Positions 7,846 to 16,504 of a stretch of 64,000 bases of DNA are shown piece by piece. Position 1 is the stretch's first letter. Every line of letters starts with the position of its first letter. A program made the position numbers and the translations under genes. Source of the stretch: G963556115 sp963667375 (GTDB lineage: Bacteria; Planctomycetota; SZUA-567). A model generated the notes under the pieces. The model did not search any database, was not told where the DNA came from, and saw nothing but the letters and a program-made list of their open reading frames with translations. The stretch lies in NCBI GenBank assembly GCA_963667375.1, contig OY763323.1:3720001-3784000 (forward strand), given 5' to 3'.

Positions 7846-9057
7846 ATGGACAAATACTTTGAACTCGATAACGACAGTGTTATCAGCTATATAAATTCCA
7901 AGCTTGATTTCTTCGGTGACGCCGCCGAACTCAAGAGCGAAGAGATCGGTGACGGCAACCTCAATCTGGTCTTCAGGATCCGTGACAGCAAAAGCGGCAA
8001 GAGCATCATCGCCAAGCAGGCACTGCCGTATGTGCGCGCCTCTGGCGGCGACTGGCCGCTGGATATCGGCCGCGGCGCGATTGAGAAGCGTATACTTGAT
8101 ATCGAGTACGAACTTACCGAAGGGGCGGTTCCCAAGGTCTACTTCTACGACGAAATCATGTGCTGCATGGTTATGGAGGATCTCTCCAATTACATTATTA
8201 TGCGTTACGGTCTGCTGAAATTCGAGAAATACCCGTATTTTCCAGAGCAGATCTCCGATTTTCTGGCAAAATCACTCCTCCTTACCTCCGATGTCGTGCT
8301 CGACCACAAGGATAAGAAGGCCAATGTCAAGGATTTCATCAATCCTGAACTCTGCGAGATCACCGAACAGCTGGTTTATACCGAACCCTTCCATGTAGGA
8401 GCCAGAAACAAACTTGAAGACGCGATAGTCGAATTTCACAAGGAGAATGTTGTCGCCGATACCGAACTGGCGCTGGAGGTGGCAAAACTCAAATTCGATT
8501 TCATGAATAATGCTCAGGCACTGCTGCATGGCGATCTGCACACCGGCAGTATCTTTGTCAATGCCGAGAGCACCAAGGTTATCGATCCGGAGTTTGCTTT
8601 CTACGGTCCTATAGCCTATGACCTCGCCTGCCTCTTCGCAAATATCATCATGAACTATATCTCAGCCTGGTACAATCTCAAGGATGAACCGGCAAAACGC
8701 GATGATTACTGCGAATATCTGCGGGATACACTGGTAAAGACTGTTGACCTGACCAAGAAGAAATTCTATGATTTATGGGACAGTTCAGTAACCGACCAGA
8801 TGGCAAAGACTCCCGGCTTCAAAGAATTCTATATTGAAGACGTATTTATCAATGCCGCCGGAATTGTCGGCTGTGAGATGACCAGACGTACCGTCGGCTT
8901 TGCCCATGTCGTCGACCTTGACAACATCAAGGATGATCAGAGCCGTTACCTGGCGAAGACCAACAATCTGCTGCTGGCCAAGGAATACGTCAAGAAACGC
9001 AGCAGTATCAGTACCGGAGAGGATTATCTCAAACTTTTGGATTCAATAATTAAATAA
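7846..9057 (+). CDS. mtnK: S-methyl-5-thioribose kinase
   Basis: 403 residues, usual length for MtnK. It phosphorylates methylthioribose (or 5-deoxyribose) at C1. Family hallmarks are HGDLHTGSIF (catalytic loop), DPEFAFYGP (metal site) and TRRTVGFAHVVDL near the C-terminus. The start lies 4 nt after the permease stop, and its ribosome site CGGAG is inside the permease stop region, so the genes are tightly coupled. It is followed by mtnA and an aldolase. Methylthioribose is known to come from methylthioadenosine and 5-deoxyribose from 5-deoxyadenosine. Confidence 0.94.
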   Translation: MDKYFELDNDSVISYINSKLDFFGDAAELKSEEIGDGNLNLVFRIRDSKSGKSIIAKQALPYVRASGGDWPLDIGRGAIEKRILDIEYELTEGAVPKVYFYDEIMCCMVMEDLSNYIIMRYGLLKFEKYPYFPEQISDFLAKSLLLTSDVVLDHKDKKANVKDFINPELCEITEQLVYTEPFHVGARNKLEDAIVEFHKENVVADTELALEVAKLKFDFMNNAQALLHGDLHTGSIFVNAESTKVIDPEFAFYGPIAYDLACLFANIIMNYISAWYNLKDEPAKRDDYCEYLRDTLVKTVDLTKKKFYDLWDSSVTDQMAKTPGFKEFYIEDVFINAAGIVGCEMTRRTVGFAHVVDLDNIKDDQSRYLAKTNNLLLAKEYVKKRSSISTGEDYLKLLDSIIK

Positions 9058-9073
9058 AAAGGAGTGATTAATA

Positions 9074-10126
9074 ATGCAAAGTGTAATTCCCGCCTACCTC
9101 AATGCGAGTAAGGACAAGCTGGTACTGATCGACCAGACACTGCTGCCGACCGAAGAGATCTGGCTCGAGCTCAATGACAGTGAAGCAATCTGGGAAGCGA
9201 TCAAGATGCTCCGCGTCAGAGGCGCTCCGGCGATTGGTATCGCCGCTGCTTACGGCCTCTATGTCTGTGCCCTCAAGGTTGATGCCGCCACCGTTGCCGA
9301 GTTCAAGACCGAATTTCTCAAGCTCGCTGAATACTTCGCAACCAGCCGCCCTACCGCGGTCAATCTCTTCTGGGCTCTGGATAAGATGAAAGCCCGCTTC
9401 GAAGTCGAAGAGAAGAGCGGCAAGGATGTCGCCGGAATCAAGGCCGCCCTGCTCGCCGAGAGCGAGGATATCTTCAAAGAGGATCAGGATATGGGACGGG
9501 CGATCGGTGAGCACGGTCTGTCGCTGCTCAAACCCGGTATGGGACTCCTGACCCACTGCAATGCCGGTGCTCTCGCCGCCAGTGGTTACGGTACAGCTCT
9601 GGCTCCAATGTATGCCGGTCATGACAAGGGTTACAACTTCAAAGTCTTTACCGATGAGACCAGACCGCTGCTGCAGGGTTCCCGGCTCAGCTCCTACGAA
9701 CTCTTCAAAGCCGGAATCGACGTCACCGTTATCTGCGACAATATGGCCTCTATCGTCATGAAGCAGGGAATGGTACAGGCGGTACTGGTCGGCGCCGACA
9801 GAATCGCCGCCAATGGTGATTCCGCGAATAAGATCGGTACCAGCGGGGTGGCTATTCTGGCCAAGGAGTATGGAATTCCATTCTACATTCTCGCTCCTAC
9901 CTCCACTATCGACCTGCAGACCAAGACCGGTGCTGATATTCCGATCGAACTGCGCGACGGCGACGAGATCGGCAACGGTTTCGGCAGACGTACCGCCCCG
10001 GAAGGCGTAAAGACCTACAACCCGGCCTTCGATGTGACCGATGCCCAGTATATAACCGCGATAATTACCGAAAAGGGTGTGCACAAGGCACCATATACCG
10101 AGAGTCTGGCGGCACTATTCGCCTGA
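9074..10126 (+). CDS. mtnA: S-methyl-5-thioribose-1-phosphate isomerase
   Basis: 350 residues. It isomerises the aldose 1-phosphate made by MtnK to the ribulose 1-phosphate. The eIF2B-like family motifs are clear: VRGAPAIGIAAAYG, THCNAGALAASGYGTA with the catalytic cysteine, DETRPLLQGSRL, CDNMAS, and GADRIAANGDSANKIGT with the catalytic aspartate. AAAAAGGAGTGA lies just before the ATG. The long open frame on the opposite strand is a shadow. Confidence 0.96.
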   Translation: MQSVIPAYLNASKDKLVLIDQTLLPTEEIWLELNDSEAIWEAIKMLRVRGAPAIGIAAAYGLYVCALKVDAATVAEFKTEFLKLAEYFATSRPTAVNLFWALDKMKARFEVEEKSGKDVAGIKAALLAESEDIFKEDQDMGRAIGEHGLSLLKPGMGLLTHCNAGALAASGYGTALAPMYAGHDKGYNFKVFTDETRPLLQGSRLSSYELFKAGIDVTVICDNMASIVMKQGMVQAVLVGADRIAANGDSANKIGTSGVAILAKEYGIPFYILAPTSTIDLQTKTGADIPIELRDGDEIGNGFGRRTAPEGVKTYNPAFDVTDAQYITAIITEKGVHKAPYTESLAALFA

Positions 10127-10213
10127 AGTAAATAAGTATAAACCGACAACAACAGAAACATTGCTTGTAAAATTAAAACAAACCTAACACACACAGCTTA
10201 CAGGCAAAATCCT

Positions 10214-10258
10214 GAGGAGGGATACTGAGACGGTTCAGCCGCTCGGTATTGCCTCCTC
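10214..10258 (+). promoter_or_regulatory. Large stem-loop between mtnA and aldolase gene
   Basis: GAGGAGG (10214-10220) pairs with CCTCCTC (10252-10258), with further pairing of ATACTGAG / CTCGGTAT and an apical CGG/CCG. No T-run follows, so it looks like an RNA processing or attenuation element. It sits in the only sizeable gap of the operon, 34 nt before the aldolase start. Confidence 0.55.
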
Positions 10259-10291
10259 GTTATATAAGCAAGAGAAAGAAGGAGCATTAAG

Positions 10292-10945
10292 GTGAAGCTA
10301 AAGTATGAAAGAGAGCAGGTAGTACATTTCTGCAGAGAACTGGTCAACAAAAATCTTACTACCGGTACCGGGGGTAACATCAGCGTATTCAACCGAGAAG
10401 AAGGACTTTTCGCCCTCTCTCCCAGTGGTATGGATTACTTCATAATGGAGGATGAGGATGTGGTAATCCTCGATCTTGACGGCAAGAAGGTTGAAGGGGA
10501 GCTTAAGCCATCGGTAGAGGTAGATCTGCACCGGATCATGTATACCGGCAGAGATGATATCAATGCCGTGGTACACGCCCACTCTGTCTATGCCACCACT
10601 CTGGCGGCACTGCGGATGGATGTACCCGCCTGCCACTATCTGATCGGCTTCTGCGGCCGTGATGTCCGCTGTACTGAATATGTGGATTTCGGCACTCCCG
10701 CTCTTGCTGAGGTAGCATTCGAAGGGATGAAGGACCGTTACGGCGTACTGCTTGGCAATCATGGACTCCTCACCGGCGGCGCGGATATTGATTACGCCTT
10801 CTCAGCCGCTGAAGAACTGGAGTTCGTCTGCCAGATCTATTACCGCGCCAAGTGTATCGGCGAACCGGCTATTCTCACCACCCGCGACATGGATACCGCC
10901 CTCGATAAATTCAAAGGCTACGGCCAGAAAAAACTACGGAAATAA
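10292..10945 (+). CDS. Class II aldolase, probable 5-(methylthio)ribulose/5-deoxyribulose-1-phosphate aldolase
   Basis: 217 residues, fuculose-phosphate aldolase fold. TGTGGNISVF and SPSGMDY bind phosphate; the zinc ligands are in HAHS and GNHGLL; the E in KPSVEVDLH matches the FucA general acid/base position. Members next to mtnK and mtnA (Ald2, DHAP shunt) split methylthioribulose-1-P or deoxyribulose-1-P into dihydroxyacetone phosphate plus an aldehyde; that activity is inferred here from context. The methionine salvage genes mtnB/C/D/E are absent, which favours the shunt. GTG start, with AAGGAG eight bases upstream. L-fuculose-P aldolase is the alternative. Confidence 0.85.
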   Translation: MKLKYEREQVVHFCRELVNKNLTTGTGGNISVFNREEGLFALSPSGMDYFIMEDEDVVILDLDGKKVEGELKPSVEVDLHRIMYTGRDDINAVVHAHSVYATTLAALRMDVPACHYLIGFCGRDVRCTEYVDFGTPALAEVAFEGMKDRYGVLLGNHGLLTGGADIDYAFSAAEELEFVCQIYYRAKCIGEPAILTTRDMDTALDKFKGYGQKKLRK

Positions 10946-10955
10946 ACAACAGTAA

Positions 10956-10989
10956 ACGGGGATAACGTTAACATTAACGTTATCCCCGT
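10956..10989 (+). terminator. Perfect 16-bp hairpin at the end of the mtn operon
   Basis: Arms 10956-10971 and 10974-10989 are exact reverse complements (ACGGGGATAACGTTAA and its complement) around CA. There is no T-run. It begins 10 nt after the aldolase stop and is taken as a transcript end or 3' stabiliser. Confidence 0.6.
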
Positions 10990-11245
10990 CTAACTCCCCC
11001 TCTGCCCGCGGTTATTAACACCGCACAATTTCCTCAATTATCGCAATTTCTAAATTTTCACTAAATATTTCACGATTTTTTATCTTATCTAAAAATAAAT
11101 TTGTACAGAAATACGCCACATCCTATCCTCTTTAGCCACATAATGCTATGAAAATTATATCATTAAGGAAAGCTAAAATTGTTGCAACATATACCCTAAA
11201 TTATATAATTTACTAAAAATTGCACCGCAGGAACTATCAGATTAA
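10990..11245. other. AT-rich spacer before chemoreceptor
   Basis: No ORF or RNA gene seen. AT-rich upstream region of the chemoreceptor gene. Confidence 0.5.
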
Positions 11246-11254
11246 TGTTATAAT
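11246..11254 (+). promoter_or_regulatory. Extended -10 promoter of chemoreceptor gene
   Basis: TGTTATAAT contains a consensus extended -10 (TGnTATAAT). No good -35 is seen at 17 bp. It predicts a leader of about 93 nt before the ATG at 11354. Confidence 0.45.
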
Positions 11255-11353
11255 AGTTATAGGAATTATCTTAAAAATTTAACGTTTAACGTACCACCTG
11301 TACCGGTTACAGGCGGTTGAATTATTGGATAAAAAGTTAAGGAGAATTATGAT

Positions 11354-13393
11354 ATGAGCCTCAAACTTAAAGTTATCGCTCTGCCTGTAGTTATGATAAT
11401 ATTTGCTATCGCCACGATGATCTGGATGGCTTATAACATCTCCAGCAGCTCTCTGGAAGATGAGACCCGGCAGTCACTCGACAGTGCGCAACTGACAATC
11501 GCCGACCGTCTAGACTCTCTCAAACGCCGCCTCGACACCGCCAGTACGATAACCCGGATACCCGAGCTTATAAACGGGGTTAAAAATAAGAATACTGCAG
11601 ACCTGCAACCGCTGTCCAAACAGCTCCTCACCGATCTCAAGGTTGATTTCATTACCATTACCGACAAGGACGGAACAGTTATCGCTCGTGGTCACTCCGA
11701 CCAGACCGGAGACAGCGCCGCCAAACGCCCAAGCTTCACTGCAGCCATAAAGGGTAAAAAATACTCGGATATCCTCTCTTCCGACACGGCTCTGGTAAAA
11801 CTCTCACTCCGGCAGTCCTACCCGATAAAGGATAATTCCGAAATTATCGGTACTATTGAGTACGGCGCGGACATGGCCTCCGGCGAACTAATTACCAGCC
11901 TGAAGCAGATTCTGGAGATGGAGGTCAGTGTCTACCAGGGCACTAAACCGCTCTTCACGACTGCAGCGGCTGAGCTGCAGCAGCTTATCGGTACCGGTGC
12001 GTCAGACACCGGAATTTCCAGTACGGTTCTGCAGCAGGGGAATACCGCCTTCAAACAGGTAAAGACCACAGGAAATTCCTACAGCGAGCTCTACTGGCCG
12101 ATCACTTCCAGCCAGGGCATTATTGGAATGTACTCCATTGCCAAGTCCAATCAGACCGCGGTCGCCGGCCTGCACCGGATGCTTAGAGATCTCAGCCTCT
12201 ATGGAGCGGTGATAGTAGTGATCCTTCTTATTATATCCTATTTTCTCGGCTCGGCAATCGAACGGAAGGTTGCGGAGCAGAATCACTGGTACGACCAGAT
12301 CCTCAATAAACTCAGAGCTCCGGTCTCAGCGGTTGACATGAAGATGAAGCCGGTATTCATGAATAAAAGTGCGCTTGATATCGCCGGCAATGGCGCTGAA
12401 TTCGCCGCCAAAGGGGTACAGACCGCCAAATCCTGCGCTCAAATCTGGCGTACTGCTCTCTGCGGCACCAAGCAGTGCCCGCTGGCGAACCTGCAGCGAA
12501 CCGGCAGCAACCTGACCAGTGTCAACCTCCTTGGCGCTGATTTTGAGATTGAAGCTTACTATCTGGAAAACCTCAAGGGCGAAAAGATCGGAATGTTCGA
12601 GGTGCTCAACGATGTCTCGGAAAAATGCCAGATTCAGCGGGTAGCCAAAGAGATTTCCAGTGTCAGCAGTGAACTCGATATCTCCTGCACCGAGGTCAGC
12701 ACCGCCTCCGAGTCACTCTCGCAGGGTGCGACCGATCAGGCCGCCGCACTCGAAGAGGTTACCGCCACCATGACCCAGATCGAGAGTCAGATCACCGCCA
12801 ATGCCGAGAATGCGGTAAAGGCCAGCAATCTCACCCGCGAGGCGACCGAACTTGCCTCACAGGGCAAGAGCCAGATGGAGAAGATGGTCAGTGCCATGGA
12901 GCAGATCACCGAGAACTCCACTCTGACTCAGAATATCATCAAAACCATCGACGATATCGCCTTCCAGACCAATCTGCTGGCGCTCAATGCCGCGGTGGAA
13001 GCAGCCAGAGCCGGTCACCACGGCAAGGGCTTTGCCGTAGTCGCGGAAGAGGTCAGAAACCTCGCCTCCCGCAGTGCCAAAGCTACCGCCGAGACTTCAG
13101 CACTTGTCGACAAAAGCAACAGCCAGATCAATGATGGTATGAATATAACCCGCACCACCGCCGAATCACTGCTCAAGATTACCGAGGTTATCGGCAGCGT
13201 CAACGAACTGGCCAGCAGTATCGCCATCGCCTCCAATGAACAGGCGCAGGGAATCTCACAGGTCAATATCGGTCTGAATCAGGTGGACAACGTCATGCAG
13301 CAGAACGCGGTAAACGCCCAGGAGACCGCAGATTCAGCGAGCAGACTCGCCCAGCAGGAAGAAACCCTCAATGAACTGGTACGCCAGTTCTAA
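11354..13393 (+). CDS. Methyl-accepting chemotaxis protein with cache and cysteine-containing PAS domains
   Basis: 679 residues. TM1 is about 8-28; an extracytoplasmic single-cache sensor spans about 35-275; TM2 about 279-300. A cytoplasmic PAS-like segment (about 312-425) carries a cysteine cluster (CAQIWRTALCGTKQCPL), and the C-terminal signalling hairpin centres on IDDIAFQTNLLALNAAVEAA. No HAMP domain is obvious, the PAS taking its place, and there is no C-terminal receptor-methylase pentapeptide. GGAG precedes the ATG. It is monocistronic, just after the methylthioribose operon. The ligand is unknown; a link to that operon is only positional. Confidence 0.93.
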   Translation: MSLKLKVIALPVVMIIFAIATMIWMAYNISSSSLEDETRQSLDSAQLTIADRLDSLKRRLDTASTITRIPELINGVKNKNTADLQPLSKQLLTDLKVDFITITDKDGTVIARGHSDQTGDSAAKRPSFTAAIKGKKYSDILSSDTALVKLSLRQSYPIKDNSEIIGTIEYGADMASGELITSLKQILEMEVSVYQGTKPLFTTAAAELQQLIGTGASDTGISSTVLQQGNTAFKQVKTTGNSYSELYWPITSSQGIIGMYSIAKSNQTAVAGLHRMLRDLSLYGAVIVVILLIISYFLGSAIERKVAEQNHWYDQILNKLRAPVSAVDMKMKPVFMNKSALDIAGNGAEFAAKGVQTAKSCAQIWRTALCGTKQCPLANLQRTGSNLTSVNLLGADFEIEAYYLENLKGEKIGMFEVLNDVSEKCQIQRVAKEISSVSSELDISCTEVSTASESLSQGATDQAAALEEVTATMTQIESQITANAENAVKASNLTREATELASQGKSQMEKMVSAMEQITENSTLTQNIIKTIDDIAFQTNLLALNAAVEAARAGHHGKGFAVVAEEVRNLASRSAKATAETSALVDKSNSQINDGMNITRTTAESLLKITEVIGSVNELASSIAIASNEQAQGISQVNIGLNQVDNVMQQNAVNAQETADSASRLAQQEETLNELVRQF

Positions 13394-13461
13394 CAATCGC
13401 CCCTCCTCTGCACCGGTAAAAACTCTATAACTACCACGCAGAGGAGTCTCACATAAATAAT

Positions 13462-13505
13462 GTTACTATTGAACCGCCCGTATATACGGGCGGTTCAATA
13501 GTAAC
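13462..13505. terminator. 44-bp perfect palindrome after the chemoreceptor gene
   Basis: Arms 13462-13483 and 13484-13505 are exact reverse complements, giving a 22-bp hairpin (core GAACCGCCCGTATA). It has no T-run on either side. It begins 68 nt after the stop and is probably a transcript end; it could also be a protein-binding site. Confidence 0.55.
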
Positions 13506-13723
13506 ACCCCAGACTCTAACCTGTAAACACCACCAATAAACCAAGATTAAATTATCTGAAAACAAAATAAATATATCTCTCGTATACGATTACATAATTC
13601 ATTTTATTACAGTCATATCCAGTTATAAGAAGTTCAGCCTGAGACCAGATTATAGCAAGAATACCGGCTGTCAGCTAATAAACCCCCATCTACTGTTGAA
13701 ATAACCTTTAACATACCATAAAC
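13506..13723. other. Gene-free AT-rich spacer
   Basis: Between the palindrome after the chemoreceptor gene and the terminator of the convergent urt operon. Nothing recognised. Confidence 0.5.
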
Positions 13724-13765
13724 AAAAAAAGATCTCTGCCATACCACAAGAGCACAGCAGAGACC
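13724..13765 (-). terminator. Intrinsic terminator of the amiF-urt operon
   Basis: On the minus strand GGTCTCTGC pairs with GCAGAGATC (one wobble) across a 17-nt loop, followed by seven T. It lies 31 nt after the urtE stop. Confidence 0.8.
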
Positions 13766-13795
13766 GCGACTAACAAGCAATAAATACTTATAATT

Positions 13796-14491
13796 CTATA
13801 CAGAGAGATACGATGTAATCTTTTGTTCGTTGATTGAACCTTTAAGATCCTTATGTATGAACTTACCACCTTCAATAACATACATCACATCCGCAATATT
13901 AACGGTAAAGCTCAGAATCTGCTCGGTAACGATAATAGTCAGGTTCTTCATCTTCTTGATATCATTGAGAATCACCGCCATCTCCTTGATAATTGATGGC
14001 TGAATACCTTCGGTTGGCTCATCAAGAACAAGCACCTTCGGCTCCGCTACCAGCGCTCTGGCGATCGCCAGCTGCTGCTGCTGACCACCCGACAGGTTAC
14101 CGCCTTTACGCTTGCGCATCTCATACAGCACTGGGAAGATACTGTACACACTGTTGAGCAGCACATCCCGCTTCTCCATAGTGTATTCCAGACCGGTGAA
14201 TACATTCTCCTCGACCGTCAGGGTTGAAAATATCTGTCTGCCCTGAGGCACGTATGCCAGACCATGCTTGACCCGTCTATGAGTAGGAGTGTTGGTGATA
14301 TCCTTGCCGTCCAGCTCAATAGTTCCTGACTTCGCCTTGTTAATACCGATCAGACTCTTCATCAGGGTGGTCTTACCCATACCGTTACGACCCATTATGG
14401 CTACTACCTTGCCCTGCTCCGCTTCAAAGTCAACACCATGTATTATCTCACTCTGCCCATAGGCGACATGTAAATCTTTTACTTTTAGCAT
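13796..14491 (-). CDS. urtE: Urea/short-chain amide ABC transporter ATPase UrtE
   Basis: 231 residues. Walker A GRNGMGKTT, signature LSGGQQQQLAIARAL and Walker B VLVLDEPTEGIQPS; the TEGIQPS extension is characteristic of UrtE among LivF-type ATPases. Last gene of the amiF-urtABCDE operon, 26 nt after urtD. With UrtD it drives the UrtBC channel. Confidence 0.93.
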   Translation of the reverse strand: MLKVKDLHVAYGQSEIIHGVDFEAEQGKVVAIMGRNGMGKTTLMKSLIGINKAKSGTIELDGKDITNTPTHRRVKHGLAYVPQGRQIFSTLTVEENVFTGLEYTMEKRDVLLNSVYSIFPVLYEMRKRKGGNLSGGQQQQLAIARALVAEPKVLVLDEPTEGIQPSIIKEMAVILNDIKKMKNLTIIVTEQILSFTVNIADVMYVIEGGKFIHKDLKGSINEQKITSYLSV

Positions 14492-14517
14492 TGTATTAAT
14501 CCTCTACTAAATATCGG

Positions 14518-15261
14518 TTATGCGCCAAGGTAAACCTCGATAACCTTCTCATTCTTCTCAACAAATTCCATCGGACCTTCAGCCAGCACCGAACCCTGAT
14601 GGAGCACGGTCACAGTATGTGCGATTTCACGCACAAAATTCATATCATGCTCAATAATCAGCACCGAACGTTCTTTACAGATTTTATTTAGCAGCTTACT
14701 GGTCTGTGAACGCTCTTCAACACTCATTCCGGCAACCGGCTCATCCAGCAACAGCAGTTTCGGATCAGCGATCAGCAGCATGCCAATCTCCAGCCACTGC
14801 TTCTGTCCGTGGCTGAGCAGTTCACCCGGAACATCAAGCAGATCCTTGAGGAAGATCGTCTCAGCGATCTCATGAATTCGGCTTATCACCTTCTTGTCAC
14901 GCTTGAAGGTCAAGGCGCCGAAGACGCTTCTGCCGCGTGGATATGATACCTCAAGATTTTCAAATACTGTCAGTGTCGGATAGATTGACGGAGTCTGGAA
15001 CTTTCTACCCACACCAACCTTTACAATCTTCTGTTCCGGAAGATGGGTAATGTCATGCCCCATGAATTCAATCTTGCCGGAGGTTGGTCTGGTCTTACCG
15101 CAGATCAGATCGAGCAGTGTTGTCTTACCGGCACCGTTCGGTCCGATAACCACATGAATTGATCCCTGTTCGACATAGAGTGCCACTTTATTTACCGCCT
15201 TGAAACCATCGAAAGAAACGGTCAGATCAGATATTTCAAGGATATAATTTTTTAAGCTCAT
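14518..15261 (-). CDS. urtD: Urea/short-chain amide ABC transporter ATPase UrtD
   Basis: 247 residues, LivG-type ATPase. Walker A GPNGAGKTT; the signature is LSHGQKQWLEIGMLL (LSHGQ in place of LSGGQ, typical of UrtD); Walker B LLLLDEPVAGMS. Placed between urtC and urtE in the same operon. Confidence 0.93.
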   Translation of the reverse strand: MSLKNYILEISDLTVSFDGFKAVNKVALYVEQGSIHVVIGPNGAGKTTLLDLICGKTRPTSGKIEFMGHDITHLPEQKIVKVGVGRKFQTPSIYPTLTVFENLEVSYPRGRSVFGALTFKRDKKVISRIHEIAETIFLKDLLDVPGELLSHGQKQWLEIGMLLIADPKLLLLDEPVAGMSVEERSQTSKLLNKICKERSVLIIEHDMNFVREIAHTVTVLHQGSVLAEGPMEFVEKNEKVIEVYLGA

Positions 15262-15314
15262 AGCAATTTTCCTTATTTTCTAATTTTCCGGTCGTAAAAC
15301 CTGCAACCGGTTAC

Positions 15315-16463
15315 TCATTCGGCAGAATTAACCTTATTATCGTTGAAGAAAGGTAGTTTCAGTTTTCTGCACAGAGCCGGACCGTAATCCTCCACAATAC
15401 CTGCCACACCGCGTGGGAACGCCAGAGTAACCAAGATAAATACCGCACCCATCAGAATCATCCATAATGCCGGGAATTCCTCAGAGAAGAAGGTTCGTCC
15501 GAAACTTACCAGCAATGTACCATAAACCGCACCGATCATCGAATTTCTACCGCCCAGCGCACAGAAAATAACCATATAGATTGACGGCTCAATCGTTACC
15601 AGCTTCGGAGACATAAAGCCGACATTGAAAACAAACATGGCACCTCCGATTGCAGAGACAATAGCAGCGAAAGTAAAGATAAAGATCTTGATACTTGCCA
15701 CATCATACCCTGAGAATCGAACTCTGTCCTCCATATCACGGGTCGCAATCAGCAGCTGTCCCAGCTTGGTTCTAAGTACAATCTTACCGATAATGATTAC
15801 TGCGAGAATCAGAACTACGGTCAGGAAATACAGGGTATACTGCGCGGATTGAGACCGGATATCCCAGCCCAGGCAGGTACGAAGGTCGGTAATACCGTTG
15901 ATACCACCGGTCCAGCCCTGTCTGGTTACAAAGAGAATCTCCATAATCCAGCAGAGAGCCTGAGTAATAATTGCAAAGTACACACCACTTACACGCCGTC
16001 TGAACATAGCGTTACCGATAATGAAGGCAACAATACCGGGCAGACCAATCATCATCAGCAGTGTCAGCGGAAAGCTCTTGAACGGATACCAGATATATGG
16101 CAGCTCGGTTATCTGGTTCCAGTCCATGAAGTCAGGAAGACCGACTGTTGAGAGCGCCTTTATCTGGTCGGTGCCAGCCTCGGCAGCAATATTATGCGCC
16201 GCTTCAAGTTTGAGAAACGCGGCCATCGCGTACCCTCCCAAGCCCCAGAACACACCCTGTCCGAGGCTCAGGATTCCCCCGTACCCCCAGCACATTACCA
16301 GTCCGATTGCGGCAAAGGCCAGGCTTAAATACTTTCCTACTAAATTCAAACGGAATATATCAAATATCAAAGGAAATATTACGATCAGTACCGCAGCCAA
16401 AATCAGTAACGCGACTGTATCGCCCTTCTTTCCTGTCAGCTTATTATTAAGTAAACTATTCAC
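15315..16463 (-). CDS. urtC: Urea/short-chain amide ABC transporter permease UrtC
   Basis: 382 residues, LivM-type permease with about 9-10 membrane segments. GYGGILSLGQGVFWGLGGYAMA and the RDMEDRVRFSGYDVASIK loop are family features. GTG start with purine-rich GGGTAGGAAG upstream. The short charged C-terminus after FPRGVAGIVEDYG is usual. Confidence 0.92.
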   Translation of the reverse strand: MNSLLNNKLTGKKGDTVALLILAAVLIVIFPLIFDIFRLNLVGKYLSLAFAAIGLVMCWGYGGILSLGQGVFWGLGGYAMAAFLKLEAAHNIAAEAGTDQIKALSTVGLPDFMDWNQITELPYIWYPFKSFPLTLLMMIGLPGIVAFIIGNAMFRRRVSGVYFAIITQALCWIMEILFVTRQGWTGGINGITDLRTCLGWDIRSQSAQYTLYFLTVVLILAVIIIGKIVLRTKLGQLLIATRDMEDRVRFSGYDVASIKIFIFTFAAIVSAIGGAMFVFNVGFMSPKLVTIEPSIYMVIFCALGGRNSMIGAVYGTLLVSFGRTFFSEEFPALWMILMGAVFILVTLAFPRGVAGIVEDYGPALCRKLKLPFFNDNKVNSAE

Positions 16464-16504
16464 CTTCCTACCCTTTCAATATATGCTTCTATGAAATTTT
16501 TTCG

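Noticed and set aside
9068..10084. 338-residue open frame on the minus strand
   Set aside because: Lies wholly antisense to mtnA, whose motifs are complete; no ribosome site and no recognisable protein pattern.
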